From Theristus sp. LFF4_11 (Eukaryota; Nematoda; Chromadorea; Monhysterida; Xyalidae): a stretch of DNA of 64,000 bases. The position numbers and the translations under genes are program-made. The stretch is from positions 1 to 64,000 of the forward strand of contig JASANC010002252.1 of NCBI GenBank assembly GCA_030248135.1, written 5' to 3'. The notes under the pieces are model-generated. The model searched no databases, was not told the origin of the DNA, and saw only the letters and a program-made list of their open reading frames with translations. Of this stretch, positions 12,661 to 25,698 are shown piece by piece; position 1 is the stretch's first letter, and each line of letters starts with the position of its first letter.

Positions 12661-14980
12661 ACACTGGACCATCGGTTGGCCTGCTTTATTAAAAACCGCT
12701 CCAGATAAACCACGCTCTGTCGAAAATTTTTTCTGAAGGTAGCAGACAAATGGTAATTAGAAGGAAAAACGAAGAAAAGACAGGAAAAGAAAAGGCTTCG
12801 CTTGTGATTGTGATGTGCTGGCGATTGCATTTTGCTTTTTTGTGTTTGGTTTGGTTTTTTGAATTGTTGACCTGAAAAAATGAGTGGAATCAAAACAGCA
12901 AGTGGAGTCGAACGAACGACGACATTTTGCACCTTCAGTAATCGAACTGAATTGAATTGAATCGGTCAGTTTCAATTCCTTCCAACTTCCAACAGGCAGC
13001 AATAACAGCGAAGTCAGTTCATTCAATCAAAAGTCTGAAGACGTGAAGAGTCGTTGATTTGGTTCTTTTGGAGAGAAATCAGAGCGAGCGACGAGACGAG
13101 CTGCGCATCATCATTCATCAGTGAACTGAAATGGCTATGGCATTGGCAATATGATTGAGTGATGAGCGTTGAACTGAGCAGTGACGACTGACGTTACGAT
13201 TTTGTGGATCCTGCCCAGTTCGACGCTTGTTTTCTCAACCATAAAAATCGAACATTTTTATGAGGAGAGGATTCATCAGCTTCATGTCCAGCACTCAAGT
13301 CAATAACTGTGTGAGTTGGCGGTTCGACTGATATTGATCGACGTCGGATCGATTGTCAGTGGCTTTGCTTTTGCTGTCCAGTGCAGGTGATGACGACAAA
13401 CGGAACCAACCAAGCGGTAAAGTCGAGAAGGTGGTTTGTTTGATTTGCTGACCAAAACTCTGAGCTGCTCGGTAGTGTTAAAGAATCATGGACAGGCGAG
13501 TCTCGCTTCAAAGTTGAATTTTTTTGCTCAAACGCTCCAGTTATGCTTCTGAGTGTGCTGGCATGGGATGCAGGAGCGCGCGCAGCAAGTGCACGGATTT
13601 TTTATTTTTGTTCAAACCCTTCAAATCTAATCTCAGCACATTCAGGAAAAACTAAATGTGGCGCTTGAGTGAAAAATTTCACCGTTTTGGGCAGACCCAC
13701 TCTGCAGCATGTCGTTGTCGGCGCAAGTGGCTGCCGTTTTGAACAAGAACACTTCAGTTATCAAGCACAGTTGAGCAAGTGATTGCTGAGCTGGCCTCCA
13801 AACTGCTGGCACATGAAGCCATTGTGCAATCTGTTATTGTTCAGAGACTCTGATCATTTCAGTAATTTCGAATTGTCGCGTCAAGCATAACTTTGATTTC
13901 CTGTGTTTTCATGCATTTCAGTCGCAAAACTCCAAAACAACATAATAAGCTCATGAGTTCGTGAACTTTGTGACTGAAAAAAGCAACGTTTGCAACGCTC
14001 CGGAGGGGCGAAGACGAGTTGCTGGCGTTTGCGACCGAAGCCGCCGGTTCCCCTCCAAGGAAGCGCCAGCGTCGAAACCTTGTGATAATCATTGAGATCT
14101 TGTGCGAAGGTACTTCTGTCACCACACATTGTGCTTATTTACTGTCGCTGCGGTTTGCAGCGGATGAATTGGTGTTAAATTTGTTGAACGCAAGATAAAA
14201 ACTCAAATCTTCATCTGTGAAAATTCGTTTGCTTTTCAGTTGCTGTGTGTGTTGCCCTTTGTTTGAGTCTGACAGTCTGTGTCTTGTGTTGTGTCTTTTA
14301 AAATTTATCATTTGCTAGAGGTAAGCCTTGCACCAACCATGATTTCGCCAAAAGATGATTCGTTTATTCAGCTCAACCATCGCAGCACACCTGTTCGATG
14401 TTGGTTTGTTCACTTTTGCAAAATTAGTTTTTTTTGCCAAATTCAAAGGATTTCGCAAAATCAACGACAATTTCACTGAGAAGTGGTTCATTTCTGCTTC
14501 ACGATAGTGTTGCCCGAAGCCGTTCTTTTGTGCGGTTTCAATAAAAGGTTTGTCTTTGGCCGACATCTGAATTAGGCTTTTAGGTGTTTTAGGCCAATCA
14601 TTGCACCAAATTTCAACACAGCTGATCAATCAGTTTCTTCAGTTCAATCCCGAGTTGCATTCCAACAGCAGTTTCATGAAGTGAACGGCCTTCGTGCCTT
14701 GCTTTGTTTTTAAAAATTTGAATGTTGTTTCTTTTATTCCGCCACGGCCACACTAATCTCTGCACCGAATCAATCTGCTTCCATATTGAACCAATCATCG
14801 CACGAAATTCAAATACAGCCAATCAGTGGTTTATCCAAATCAATTGAATGTCAAATTGCATTCCATTCAAACATCACAAATGGTTTTCGCTGAAGAGCCA
14901 GCTTCTTTGTACGTTGTTCGGTGTCTGAAGGAGGCGGAGTTACGCTTGTGCGTGTGCACGCGCGTTATTGGATCATGAGC
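12661..14980. other. Intergenic, no gene recognised
   Basis: Mixed-composition DNA with only short frames on both strands. I see neither exons of a known family nor a clear repeat here. Confidence 0.45.
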
Positions 14981-14996
14981 AATGAGCAATGCCGAT

Positions 14997-15724
14997 TAGG
15001 GTTGTTAAAAAAAAACAAAAATCGTCATTTTTGTTTTTTTTTTTTTAAATTTAAAAAAAAAAAAAAATTTCAAAAATCAAAGTTGTGCTAAATCAATCAG
15101 GGAGTCCGAAGAACCACATATGATATGCAAGCGCCTCCCGAATGACACCCGTATGGCGGAACTTTGCAGATTTTGTTTTGGTGACCTCAATTACCCCTTT
15201 TCCAAACCGTCACCATGCCTCTTCTTGTGTTTTGACCTCCAAAACGTCACTAATTCTCCCCAGCTAAGCTAATGCTGAAGTGAAGACAAACATACCGCCT
15301 TGAAATTCGATCAATTCTTCTGATGGTGTCGCGACGACACGACACGAAGCAGCAACCAGACAACGTAGCGCTTGCAAACGGTGCAGCGAGCACAATCGGA
15401 CGCTCTGCGAGGCTAATCGTCACCTTATCTGCATCGGAAATGGTAGGCTAAGCTTTGGGACGCTCAAAAACTTCATCGCAGATGTTGTCGAAGCCTAAAA
15501 TCAGTCGGTAAAACGGCCCAAAATCGACTGCTAAAGGTTTTACGAGGTATAATCAAAGAAAATTTTTGTTGAACTTTCGAAAAATTGTGCCAAAATTGAG
15601 GTTTTCAGAGCATATTAGAGAAAAATTTTTCGAATTTTTAAAAAAAAAAAAATCGGCATTTTTGTTTTTTTTTTAATCACTTTTTTTAAAAAAAAAAAAA
15701 TTTCATTTTTGTTTAACAACCCTA
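14997..15724 (+). mobile_element. Complete 728-bp hAT-type MITE
   Basis: Termini TAGGGTTGTTAAA and TTTAACAACCCTA are inverted repeats. ATGCCGAT at 14989-14996 is repeated exactly at 15725-15732, an 8-bp target duplication. The interior holds the family blocks also seen at 10.8-12.1 kb. Non-coding. Confidence 0.92.
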
Positions 15725-16064
15725 ATGCCGATGCAGGTGCGCGTGCTTTTAATAAAGAAGCTTTTCGGGACCATCCACACCCCCCCTCGAAATTTGCTAG
15801 ACACCCCCCCACCCCCCCCCTAGATGGACCTAAGTAACAGTGACACCCCCCAAAAATTTTTCGGACCACCCAAAAATCATGAATTTTTGCTCAAAAATCA
15901 TGATTTTTTGTCTTTAAAGTCTATAATATAAGCTAAATATATGATAACTTGACATTCTTCATTGTAATTTCAAAGATTTTGCAGCAAAATTTAGCGTTTT
16001 TCCTTCAAAATTTAAGCGAAAAAATCTCATGGGTGGGGGGGGGGGTGGGGCCGGGGGGTGTGCA

Positions 16065-17121
16065 TAGGGTTAGGGGAAAAAAAAAATCCGGATTTTTTTT
16101 TTAAATTAAAAAAAAAATTTTTTAAAAAAAAAAAAATTTTTTTTTTACAAGTTAGGTTTGTTCGAAGCGTCTCGTCGAGCTGAGTTCATCTAGACTATTT
16201 TCAGAACGATCCGAAAAACTATAAGAGCGAAAATCGTGTTTTATTGAAATTATGTCCATTTCATAGAGGGAAAGTTGCATTTTCAACAGTAAAACAGGAC
16301 AATTTTCGACGTGTACTTGAATATTGAACCGTTCTTAGTTGTTCCTCTTCAGAAAATTACCAAAATTTGACTGTGTTCAAAAATTCCTGTTTGCTGTAGC
16401 TAAGTCGGCAACCCCTGTCGACCCGGTCGCCCCCCCCCCAAGACACTTACTTTCAGGTTCAACCAGCTATGCTATCTGCCACATGGCGAGAGCCCACTCT
16501 TCAAATCATCGTATCGAAAACACGTACCATGATTTCGCGATCACGTTGCGGGCAACTGACAGACGCAAGTTTAACACGTTAGTTTAGCTCAGCACGCAAG
16601 TTTTAACATGTGGCCATGTTATCGGGTATCTGAAAAACGGTCGTGTGATGTGGTATTAACCAACATCCCCGCTCCAATTGTTTAACAATATATCGCACAA
16701 CTCCATTGTAGACCTATAACGTACGCCAATCAACAAGATATCATGTTCATCTCATGGCCTACCGACTGAAAAAACATGTTCTAAGTTGCAAGAAAACGAT
16801 TTCTGAAACGATATTTCAATTCAGTTAAGTCATTTCAACGCTAAAAATTGACTCTAGAAGTCATCCAAATCGAAAAACATGGAGTACGTCGGTCAAAATG
16901 ACCAAATAATGACATGTACCTAAGCACACAAAGAAGTTGGGAAGAAAATTTGGTTTGAACTTTCAAAAAATTATGCCATAAATCGAATTTTCAGAGCAAA
17001 GTAGAAGAAAAATTTTTCAAATTTTTTTTTTAAGTTTGAAAAAAAAATCCAAATTTTTTTTTTTAAAAAAAACGAAAAAAAAAATAAAAAAAAAATTTTT
17101 TTTTCAAAGCCCCTAACCCTA
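16065..17121 (+). mobile_element. hAT-type MITE inserted in a C-rich repeat
   Basis: Termini TAGGGTTAGGGG and CCCCTAACCCTA. GGTGTGCA at 16057-16064 recurs at 17122-17129 as an 8-bp duplication. The interior ends in a block (GAACTTTC, AAAAATTATGCC, TTTTCAGAGCA) related to the other hAT copies. It splits a C/G-rich repeat lying at about 15760-16064 and 17122-17300. Confidence 0.9.
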
Positions 17122-17576
17122 GGTGTGCACCCCCCCCCCCAGAAAATTTTCTGCAATAGTGCACCCCCCATGCCCCACGCCTGGGGGGGTGTCACTGTAC
17201 CATGACTGACACCCCCCCACTGAAAAATTTTCGGCAACCCCCCCACGTGACGACACCCCCCCCCCCTCGAAAATTTGCTTTCGCCTTCGGTACTGACCCC
17301 ATGTATACAATTTGCTTCACATTTTTTTGAAGAAGTACAACCACGTTTTGTAACTGATTTGTTGATACTACTTGAAAACCCTGACGACCGCACAAAATGA
17401 AACTGATGAATGGCAGATTCGCTTCGTACAAAGTTTTGTTGGCAAATGGTTGTCGAATACATGTCAGAAAAAGTGAGGTTTTTGTTTCGATTTTTTGCTT
17501 GTTCTTCCAGTTTTCCGCGTAACTCTTTTAAAAAAGAAAAGACAACTGTTTTATTGGGGCACGAACTGCACTACAG

Positions 17577-20500
17577 ATGATGCCGAAACCAGTTTACCCT
17601 CCAATTCCAGCGCCGGCTACAAATCCAAGTGGCTTTCCGTATCTGACATTTTCTGCTCGCCCAACACACGGGTACGCTCACACGCAGTGGTGTCGTCGTC
17701 TGCGACTGGCGGCGACCTCGCTCACAAGACTGCGATTTTCTACCGGCTGTTCCGCGCTGTCGACCGCACGCAATTGCGCAACAACGGACAGCGAAACGGC
17801 GGAACGAAATCATGATGAGCACACAACGGCCACCGAGCAAACTCCGTCTTCCGGTGACGACGAAGCGAACGACAAAACTCACGATGAAACAACCAGCGCA
17901 GCGGAGACGACGACGACGCCGTCAGCGGCACAGAGCGCCGGAAAGCCGTCGTTGGTGATCTTCGACAAAGACGGCACGCTGATCTGCTTCCATTCGATGT
18001 GGACGCCGTGGGCGATCACCACCGCCGAACAGTAATTGCGTTTTGCGGTGGTTTTTTTGTTTTGTTCAGACTCACATTCAGACTCAGATTCTTCATTTCC
18101 AACGCACAACATAAGTCCATGGCAAACAGACGAAAAAACATCTGGATTTCTCGTTATTATTGTTATTTCTCGATTGTCTCGATCGAAGCCGGCGCTATTA
18201 GCGGTTGTTCGCATGAGTTGCGCTTGTGATTGTGTACACACCAACCACAGCAGTCTAGTGCAGCGTGCTAGTGTGCGTGAGTGCCAGTGTGTTTGCGCGT
18301 CACTGTCGCAACATGATCGGCAACAAAACGACATCAATGCCCGCCCGCCTGCTTATCTTTTTTATGCCACTCGAGCCCCGCCCGAGGGGTGTATTTCGCA
18401 CTTAAGAACAGAGAAAACTATGGGCGCCCTGCTCAGCGGCGTTTCTGTACGCTGCTCTGGATTAGCCGTGGCTGAAAAAAACATCACCTCAAATCTCCAA
18501 ACACCGTCGTCGTCGCCTTTCCTATTTCGCAGCATCGAGTCAGCGTGCGACCTCGAGCGAGTGGACCTGGCGAACGAGGTCTATCGGACGCTCGGTTTCT
18601 GCCCGGAGGAACGTCGCTGCGGCCCGGGCATGTTGGCCGAGAACACGAACGAACAAATTCGCGGTGAATTGGTGGCGTTGCTCGTCCGGCACGACGTCGA
18701 GCGAGAGAAGGCGGAACAGGTTCGACTTGTTGCGTGTTGAAACGTCACCGTGTATTCGCACAGCCGCCGCAACCGACGGTGGTCGCGCGCAAAAACGCGG
18801 CAGTTGTTTGATTTTAGGGAGAGGCTTTCACTTTATCTTTAACAGGCAGACAATCTTGACTTGCACATCTGTAAATCGTTTTGTTGTACTGGATTGTGTT
18901 TGCTCGTCAGTGTTTTTGCGCAGCAAAATTCAGAGATGTGTCAGCATTTCACGGCACCGTCGGAGCTACTGCAAATTATAGACAATCATGCGATTGGTTG
19001 GTGATCACGTGATGTATGCTTTGCTGTCGAGTGGAGGCGGAGACTGTCGTGCGCAGATAACGCATGTATCACGTGATCGATCACCAATCAGCTGATTTGT
19101 TAATATCTAGATAAATTAGCGCGTCGAATGTCGGCCGTTGGTTGTGTTGGTTCCAGTTTAGTCAGTCAGTTTTATTCTGCAGTGCACGGCATGATAGCAG
19201 AGAGAGAAGTGGTAAGACACACCATGGAGTAGGCAAGCCAAAAGCACAACAGAAACAGAGAACATACAGTGAGTAGATCAAAAGAATAACGTACAGGACA
19301 GCACGAAAAGCACAAAAAACGCATTGAAGTTGGGTGGTCATGTCACACTTTTCTTATATGCCAGATCGTCAACGAGGCGATCGCGGAGGCGCGGGCGCAG
19401 ACGCACGCGCAGAGCAAGCTGGTGCCGTTGCATAATCTACAGCAACTGTTCAACACGCTTCGCTCGCACGACATCAAAATCGCTGTCTGCACGGCCGATT
19501 CGCGAGAGGTTTTTTTTGTTTTGTTTTTGAGCGAATTTTCACTGGAGAGGTCGTGAACGCGAACACTGTTTTTGTTTTGTTTTGTTTCTTTCACACTGTT
19601 TCACAGAATTCTAATGCTGAACTGGTTTTTCTTTAGTTTCTTTCTTAGCGAAGTACCACCAGAATACTAATCACAACTAGTGCAAGCGTTGTTGCTTGCG
19701 GTTTCGCCTGGTAAGCGGTATGCCACCGGTGCCAGGCTCGTCAGTACGACAAGGCCCGGGCAGCCCAATCAAAAAATGATGACCATCGCAGACGGATGTT
19801 ATTGCTGGCTGGAACATCAGCGAAACAGTGGATCACACAAGACAAATAATAACAATAATGTACGCTCATCATGGCCGGTGTCTTGGTGGTTCTCTCACCA
19901 CTAAATGCCGCTGATCAACTGGTTTCATGCTGTCAAAAAGCAAAAGCAACCGGTTGTTCTGAAAAGGGAGAAAACGTCCCATCCGACATCGAAAATCGTT
20001 TGTTTTCAATTCGTCTCTCCATCTTGCCAGAGCACCGAAGAAACACTGAAGAATCTCGGCGTCGATGGTCTCATTGATTTGGTCGTCTGCGGCGACGACA
20101 AAGGCACCGAGCCGAAGCCGAGCCCCATAAATGCGCTGAAGATTTGTGAACAGCTCGACGTTGACCCGAAGGTTTGTTTTATCGACGGTGTTCTTTTTTT
20201 CAGTTTCGGTTTGGCTAGTAGTGCTGCAGTTCGATTCTGCGTGACACGTCGAATAAATTGACAGCGTAGAGAGAGCCGAAAACTCGGCACATTTCGATGC
20301 GATTCTCGAATACAACGCTGCTCGTGGAAAACGAGTGGAAACGACTGCACTTTTATCTACTTGGGTGTTCTCTTTGATCTGGGTACATCTCACACAATGC
20401 ACGGTCCTATACAAACGTCGCCAGCTAATTCACGCTATGCATCAATAGCGCGTGTTTCTGTGCCGGTGTCTATTTGGAGACTGCCTTATTAGTGGGCTAA

Positions 20501-20864
20501 AATGCGAATTTTCGCAACTGGACACTTTTCAAATCGGTGTACAGGAGGGGACAATGAAAAGCGACCGATGAAACAAAACCAAAAATCCCGACTTTTCCAG
20601 CAAGCGTACATGGTCGGCGACACGTTGGCCGACGTTCAAATGGGGCAACGCGCGCAACTTGGCGCCTCCGTCGGCGTGCTGTCCGGTGTCGCCGGCGCAC
20701 AGGAGCTCGATCCACACTCGGATCACGTGATTCAGCACGTCGGCGAGCTGTTGCCGTTGGTCGCCAGGAAAACGGCGGCGTTGACGAGCACAACCGGTGA
20801 GTGCGGCGGTGTTGTTTTTTTGTTTGCGCAGTTTACTTCACTGGCGGTGACTTGGTGTTGTTGA
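17577..20864 (+). CDS. HAD-superfamily hydrolase (phosphatase-like), 5 exons
   Basis: Haloacid-dehalogenase-fold hydrolase, probably a phosphatase of the phosphoglycolate-phosphatase-like branch; the substrate is unknown. Exons: 17577-18031, 18533-18719, 19365-19508, 20031-20171, 20601-20864; phases agree. Motif I is LVIFDKDGTL (nucleophile and general-acid Asp), motif II VCTADS, motif III the Lys in EPKPSP, motif IV MVGDTLADV (two metal-binding Asp). The 120 residues before motif I are Thr/Ala/Glu-rich, with an Arg-rich start that could be a mitochondrial targeting region. The 3' end is uncertain: the last frame reads to a stop at 20862-20864, but a strong donor GTGAGT at 20797 could lead to a further exon. 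Start: ATGATG directly after CTACAG; an upstream exon is possible. Confidence 0.85.
18365..18485 (+). mobile_element. tRNA-derived SINE, 5'-truncated copy
   Basis: Carries the SINE body (GAGGGGTGTAT, GCACTTAAGAACAGAG, GGGCGCCCTGCTCA, GGATTAGCCGTGGCTGAAAA) but not the tRNA-like head. It lies in HAD intron 1. Confidence 0.65.
18971..19100. repeat. Foldback MITE, copy 2
   Basis: Arms with ATTATAGACAATCATGCGATT and its diverged complement, both with ATCACGTGAT, around GGAGGCGGAG. HAD intron 2. Confidence 0.7.
19684..19834 (+). repeat. Dispersed repeat paired with 60006-60150
   Basis: Shares TTGCGGTTTCGCCTGGTA, CCAGGCTCGTCAGT and AACATCAGCGAA with the block at 60 kb in the same order. Its nature is unknown; it sits in HAD intron 3. 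Confidence 0.55.
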
Positions 20865-23034
20865 CTGGCGGTGACTTCACCACGCAGTTGATGGCTTTTT
20901 GTTGCGCGCGGTCGGGCAGAGTTTTGTTGTTGTTGTTGTTGTCGTTTTGCCACCTAAAGTGGAGTGGTTCGGTGTTCACTCACTCACGCACAACTATGTT
21001 CCGATGTCTGCAAGTTGCATTAAAAACAGCAGCGGAAATGTATTTTACGCGCCATTATGTCCACTGTTCATGTGACGCCTTCGCCAGACCAAAATGAACT
21101 GATTGATAGTTTCCACTCATTGTTTTCATGTGGTACTGCTCTGCACCATGAAGGCTTCTTCATCTTTCGGTCAATCGTTTTTTCTGACACAGTCAAATCA
21201 GTTCCGTTCACTTCATGGAACACTAAAGTAGGACCATTCGAGGCTGCAAACCCCACTCCTTGCCTTGTCGCATGCTTGTCCTGGAATGTTTTGTGAAAGG
21301 GAAAACGAAAGAAGTCAGCAATCAATCACTGTCGAACGTCGAACTTCTGGGCAGTCACAGTAGCACGCTAGTATCGGCGCGTCATTCGGGTCTTAACACG
21401 ATCTTACTGCGCACACGATCCTATGTTCAAAACAAAAAAGTCATTTTCGGAACTCGCTGTTGATTGATTTTTATCCGCATTTTCCCTGTGTGTGTGTATG
21501 TTCCAACGATCACGACCTGTGCAAGTGAGATCGTGTCGAGACCCGTAACACAGTTGGTCGATATACCGTACTCTGTGGCGCTCGTGGCGTTTCGATTCGG
21601 CATTCGATTGTGAGCACCACAAACACGCTACACACACACACACATTCTGCATCTAGTCCGTATCGTAATAACTCGAGCCCAGCACACAGAGAACGGTGCA
21701 CATTCAATTTTCATTTAGCCGCTGGGAGTGAGCCCAGCGAGATCAGAAAGTCACACAACGATGCAGAACCGACTCATCGACCGACCAGTCGATTGTCCCG
21801 CTCGACACCGCCCAATAAACGCAGCATGCACACCGCGTGCACAGTACACCGTGCTCCAATACGGTCACAAAGCTCGTTTTGTAAGTGAGCGAGAGCATTT
21901 TGGTTGCCGTGAGTGCGTTTGTGATCGCAACAAAATGGAACGGTTTTTTGCGGTGCCCGGTGCCCAGTCTCTTGCTATCTCTGTTCAACTTTTGTTTGCA
22001 TTCCGGAAATGTTTTGTTTGGTAATTGCATTTGGCGTTTTCTAATCGCGTTTTGTAAATTTTCTCTTTTGTTTCTGTTCGTTTTTCTGTTATTTTTTTAT
22101 TTCTTGCACGCTTTGAGATGATCTTACTGTACTAATAATCAGTAATTTTGGTGCATCATGTTAATGAGACCGACTTGCACAATGAATGCCATATCAACAC
22201 AGTGCAGTCAGTATCCAGTGTTTTCTGACGAAACGCAACACAGTTTGTCCATGATGTCATCACTGTTACGTATACGTCAGTATGAACGGATCTATAGCGT
22301 TCAAGCGATATGATTTTGAGTGCTTCTGCTGATGTGCCGCCTGTCGCTTCTCTAACCAGTATTCATTATGCCAATTCCTTGAAAAATTTCGTAGCAAGTT
22401 GCAAGAAGAACTCACTGTAGTCGAAAACTCATAGTCGTTGCACATTTTTTTCAGTACCAATATCAGTTAGTTGTCAAGGAATAACGAACTTTGTCAGTTT
22501 TTTTTGATAAAGCAGCAGCAATAAAAACCTTTTGTTTCGAAGCACCGAACGGCATATTCGGGAGCAGATTTGATACTGTCAAGTAGACTAGGTTAGGTAG
22601 GGCTCTGTTGTAATATTATTAATGCCTTGCTATTGCTACTGAACCGTTTTTTTACTCGATGATAAAACTATTGTGGATTTATTCAAACGTGTCGCAACTA
22701 AAATGACGTCATTTGCTTTAAAAACGCCCGTTTGTCAAAGTACAGGCACTAAAATGTCAGTTTGATGTGACTGATTTGATATTCATCATTTGTTTACGTG
22801 AAGAAATCGGCTAAACGGAAAGTCTGGTTTGCAGTGAACGGCAAGCGCATGTTTGGCGGCACATGACGTCATTTCAGTGGGACACGTTGAAAAAAAATAG
22901 GTCATAGTTCACAGCACACCGTAGTCAGCCATTCGCTGCACCGCATCTGCACTGCAAAACAAAAAAAAACGAAAAATCTTTGTCTGCTGTTGCTCGACAT
23001 TCAAAATCGTGACACAAAACGCGCAAACACTCAG
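20865..23034. other. Intergenic / 5' region of choline dehydrogenase
   Basis: Holds one 237-bp MITE near 22670-22910. The first exon of choline dehydrogenase, with the start codon, must lie here or in an earlier exon, but no ATG exon could be picked with confidence. Confidence 0.4.
22670..22910 (+). mobile_element. 237-bp MITE (ATTCAAACGTGTC family), copy 1
   Basis: Starts TGTGGATTTATTCAAACGTG and ends GGGACACGTTGAAAAAAAAT, with TGACGTCATTT near both ends in inverted arrangement. Related copies: 40103-40337 (-), 44537-44773 (-), 46480-46713 (+), 49562-49804 (+), 54437-54945 (-, interrupted). Confidence 0.8.
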
Positions 23035-25647
23035 GGCACACGCAACGCCGTCCATATTCCACCGGTGTGCCGCCCCCTGATTTTCGACCGTCGCACATCG
23101 TCGTGGGCGCCGGCTCGGCCGGATGCGTCATCGCGAGTCGCCTCAGTGAAGACGCGAACAATCGAGTCGGTTGCATATATTTCGCAAGTGTCACTTGCTG
23201 TTTGTTGCTTCACTGAGGTTTTTTTCTCGTTGTTTTTATTAAGTGTATCACATGTGTATTCCGAAGCGAGCCCTTTCAAGTGTCTGTGACACCGATCGTT
23301 GCGTGAGGAGTCCAACCGGTGTCGGCGTACAACGAATAATTGGCGAAACACCCAACAGATCTACCAAATAATTTTATTGTATTTGTTGTTGTTGTTCGAA
23401 AAGATTTATTGTTCCATCATCAATAAAACAAAACTGAGCGCACCGTCCTGTGTTATGGAGGAGTAATAGAATTGTACGATTTTTTATGGTTATAATTATA
23501 CGAATTTGATATGTATAGTCTCGTCTCATTCGCCAAAAAACTGTGCGACTAACAGGCTGGTTGGACTTGGGAAATTGGTTCAATTTAGCATTCTTCTGGA
23601 TTTTTTTGCTCAACTTCGTTTTTCTTATTGTACAGGTGGTACTGCTAGAGACGGGGCCGCGAGACAATCGCCCGTGGTGGTACATGTGGAAGATGCGTAT
23701 GCCCGCGGCGCTCATGTACAACTTGTGCACCGATCATTACAATTGGTCGGTTGTTTGGCAGGCATAATTGATTGGCTGATTTGTGTTGATACAACACCCA
23801 ATCAGTGTGCTCCATGTAAATGACGCAACCAGGTGCATTGCCGCAGTCGGTTGAAAATTGTTGTATTGTTAATAAAAAAAATCCAATTCTATCTTGATAC
23901 AACATCGCTGTGCGTTTTTTTGCAAGCGCGAATGTTCATGAGTGTAGTTTTTTGTAGTGTTTACTAGCTATGCGTCAGTGAATGCAATTTCATGAATGCA
24001 CCTTTATCAAGCGTATTCGAACGCCTTTTACACAAGAAAGTCGATTCTTTGCATTGAAAAACCGTGTTTTGCCTCTGACTGGTATGCCACCCAATCGTAT
24101 TGCACCACAACAGGTATTACCACACAGTGCCGCAGAAGCACATGAACAACCGCGTAATGTACCAGCCGAGGGGCCGCGTGTGGGGCGGCAGTTCGTCGCT
24201 GAATGCAATGTGCTACGTGCGAGGTCATCCCGACGATTACGATGGATGGCATAACAGCGGCGCCACTGGATGGCAGTACAAGTAGGTGGGGTTTTGAACG
24301 AATGGGCTTGCTGTGGTTGTTTTTTTTCGGGGTTTTCGTGTGCTATTTTTTTCATTGAATCATTCGGTTTTTTAATGACAACTTTTATGAATAGCTTCTA
24401 AACAACGAATTATCATGTTTTTCAATTGCGCTCTTCTCTTGCATTACAAAACCGCTTTTTTCCGCATCTTTGTCATGGAAGATTCCGCTGCAGAAAGCAG
24501 CAACTCTCGTAAACATGTTGTTTTGCAAAACCACGTGTGCTTTCCAGCAAGTGTGTCTGGGCAAGAATCAGCTGAAATATGTGGCTGCTTACTCTGCTTT
24601 TTTGCAATGCATCGTTGAAGCACGTTCACTTAACAACAAACGCATGACGCAATGCAATAAACAGGGGTGGTCAGTGTCTGAATGTTTTTTTTACTAGTCT
24701 AACTTGCTCAATTCAGTTTTCTGAAAATACAGTGAGTCTTGAATGGGGGGATATGTTGCGGGTTCAATGCGCGACGCGAATGAAACTGAAAATCAACCAA
24801 GTTGTAAGATGGTTCTCTGCATTTCGGCCTGGCCAACATCATATGCAGAAGAGGGGTGGCCTCATCAGTGATGTGCCCCTCATGAACCACTTGAGATAAA
24901 AAAAACTTGTGCAATTGCTTATTCACAGAAAAATTCCGCAGGCAAAATGCGACCTAAATTTAAAATTCATGAAACTGATTGGTCACCACATCTCGATGAT
25001 GAAAATATGAAGTGTGTAACTTTTCACATCAAAATTAGTGTTTTTGAGTATGGCGTAAAATGCTGTTTTAGCAGTCACCTTATCGTATTTCACTTGACCC
25101 TTGACACAAAAGCTTCTGCAAAATGATGCTTCACCAGTTCAGTTCGACACAGTTCACTGCACCGTTTTTTCAAAAATATAATTTTACATTTTATCAATCA
25201 ATCGAAGAATTGTAATTTTTGACCACGAAGTTTGAAAATTTTTAAGGTAAAAAACCGGCTCTTTATTTTTTCAAGAAAAAAAACTGAAAAAACCGGTTTT
25301 AAAACGGAAAAGAAACCGGTTTTTTTTCCTATGCCAACTCTATTCTGTCCAATACCAATTTTTGCCGAATCCACTTTATGCCACTTCAAAAACGGTCATA
25401 CTATATTCACAAAGTCAAAATGTCAACAACTTCTCCGCAGAAACTGTCTACCGTACTTTCGCAAGGCCGAGTCGTACAGTGACGCGACGGGCGATGACGA
25501 CCCGTTTCGCGGCAACAGCGGCCCGCTGTGCACGAGCAGAGGTCGTGCTGAGAATCCGCTGCATCAGGCGTGGATGCAGGCGGGCGTACAGGCCGGGTAA
25601 GGTGGGCGGGGCTTGTTTGTTGTGGTCGTTGTTTCACGGCGGCAACG

Positions 25648-25698
<51 letters not shown>

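Noticed and set aside
12173..12661. 162-codon plus-strand frame
   Set aside because: Pro/Arg/Gly-rich product of the C-rich repeat; no codon structure or homology.
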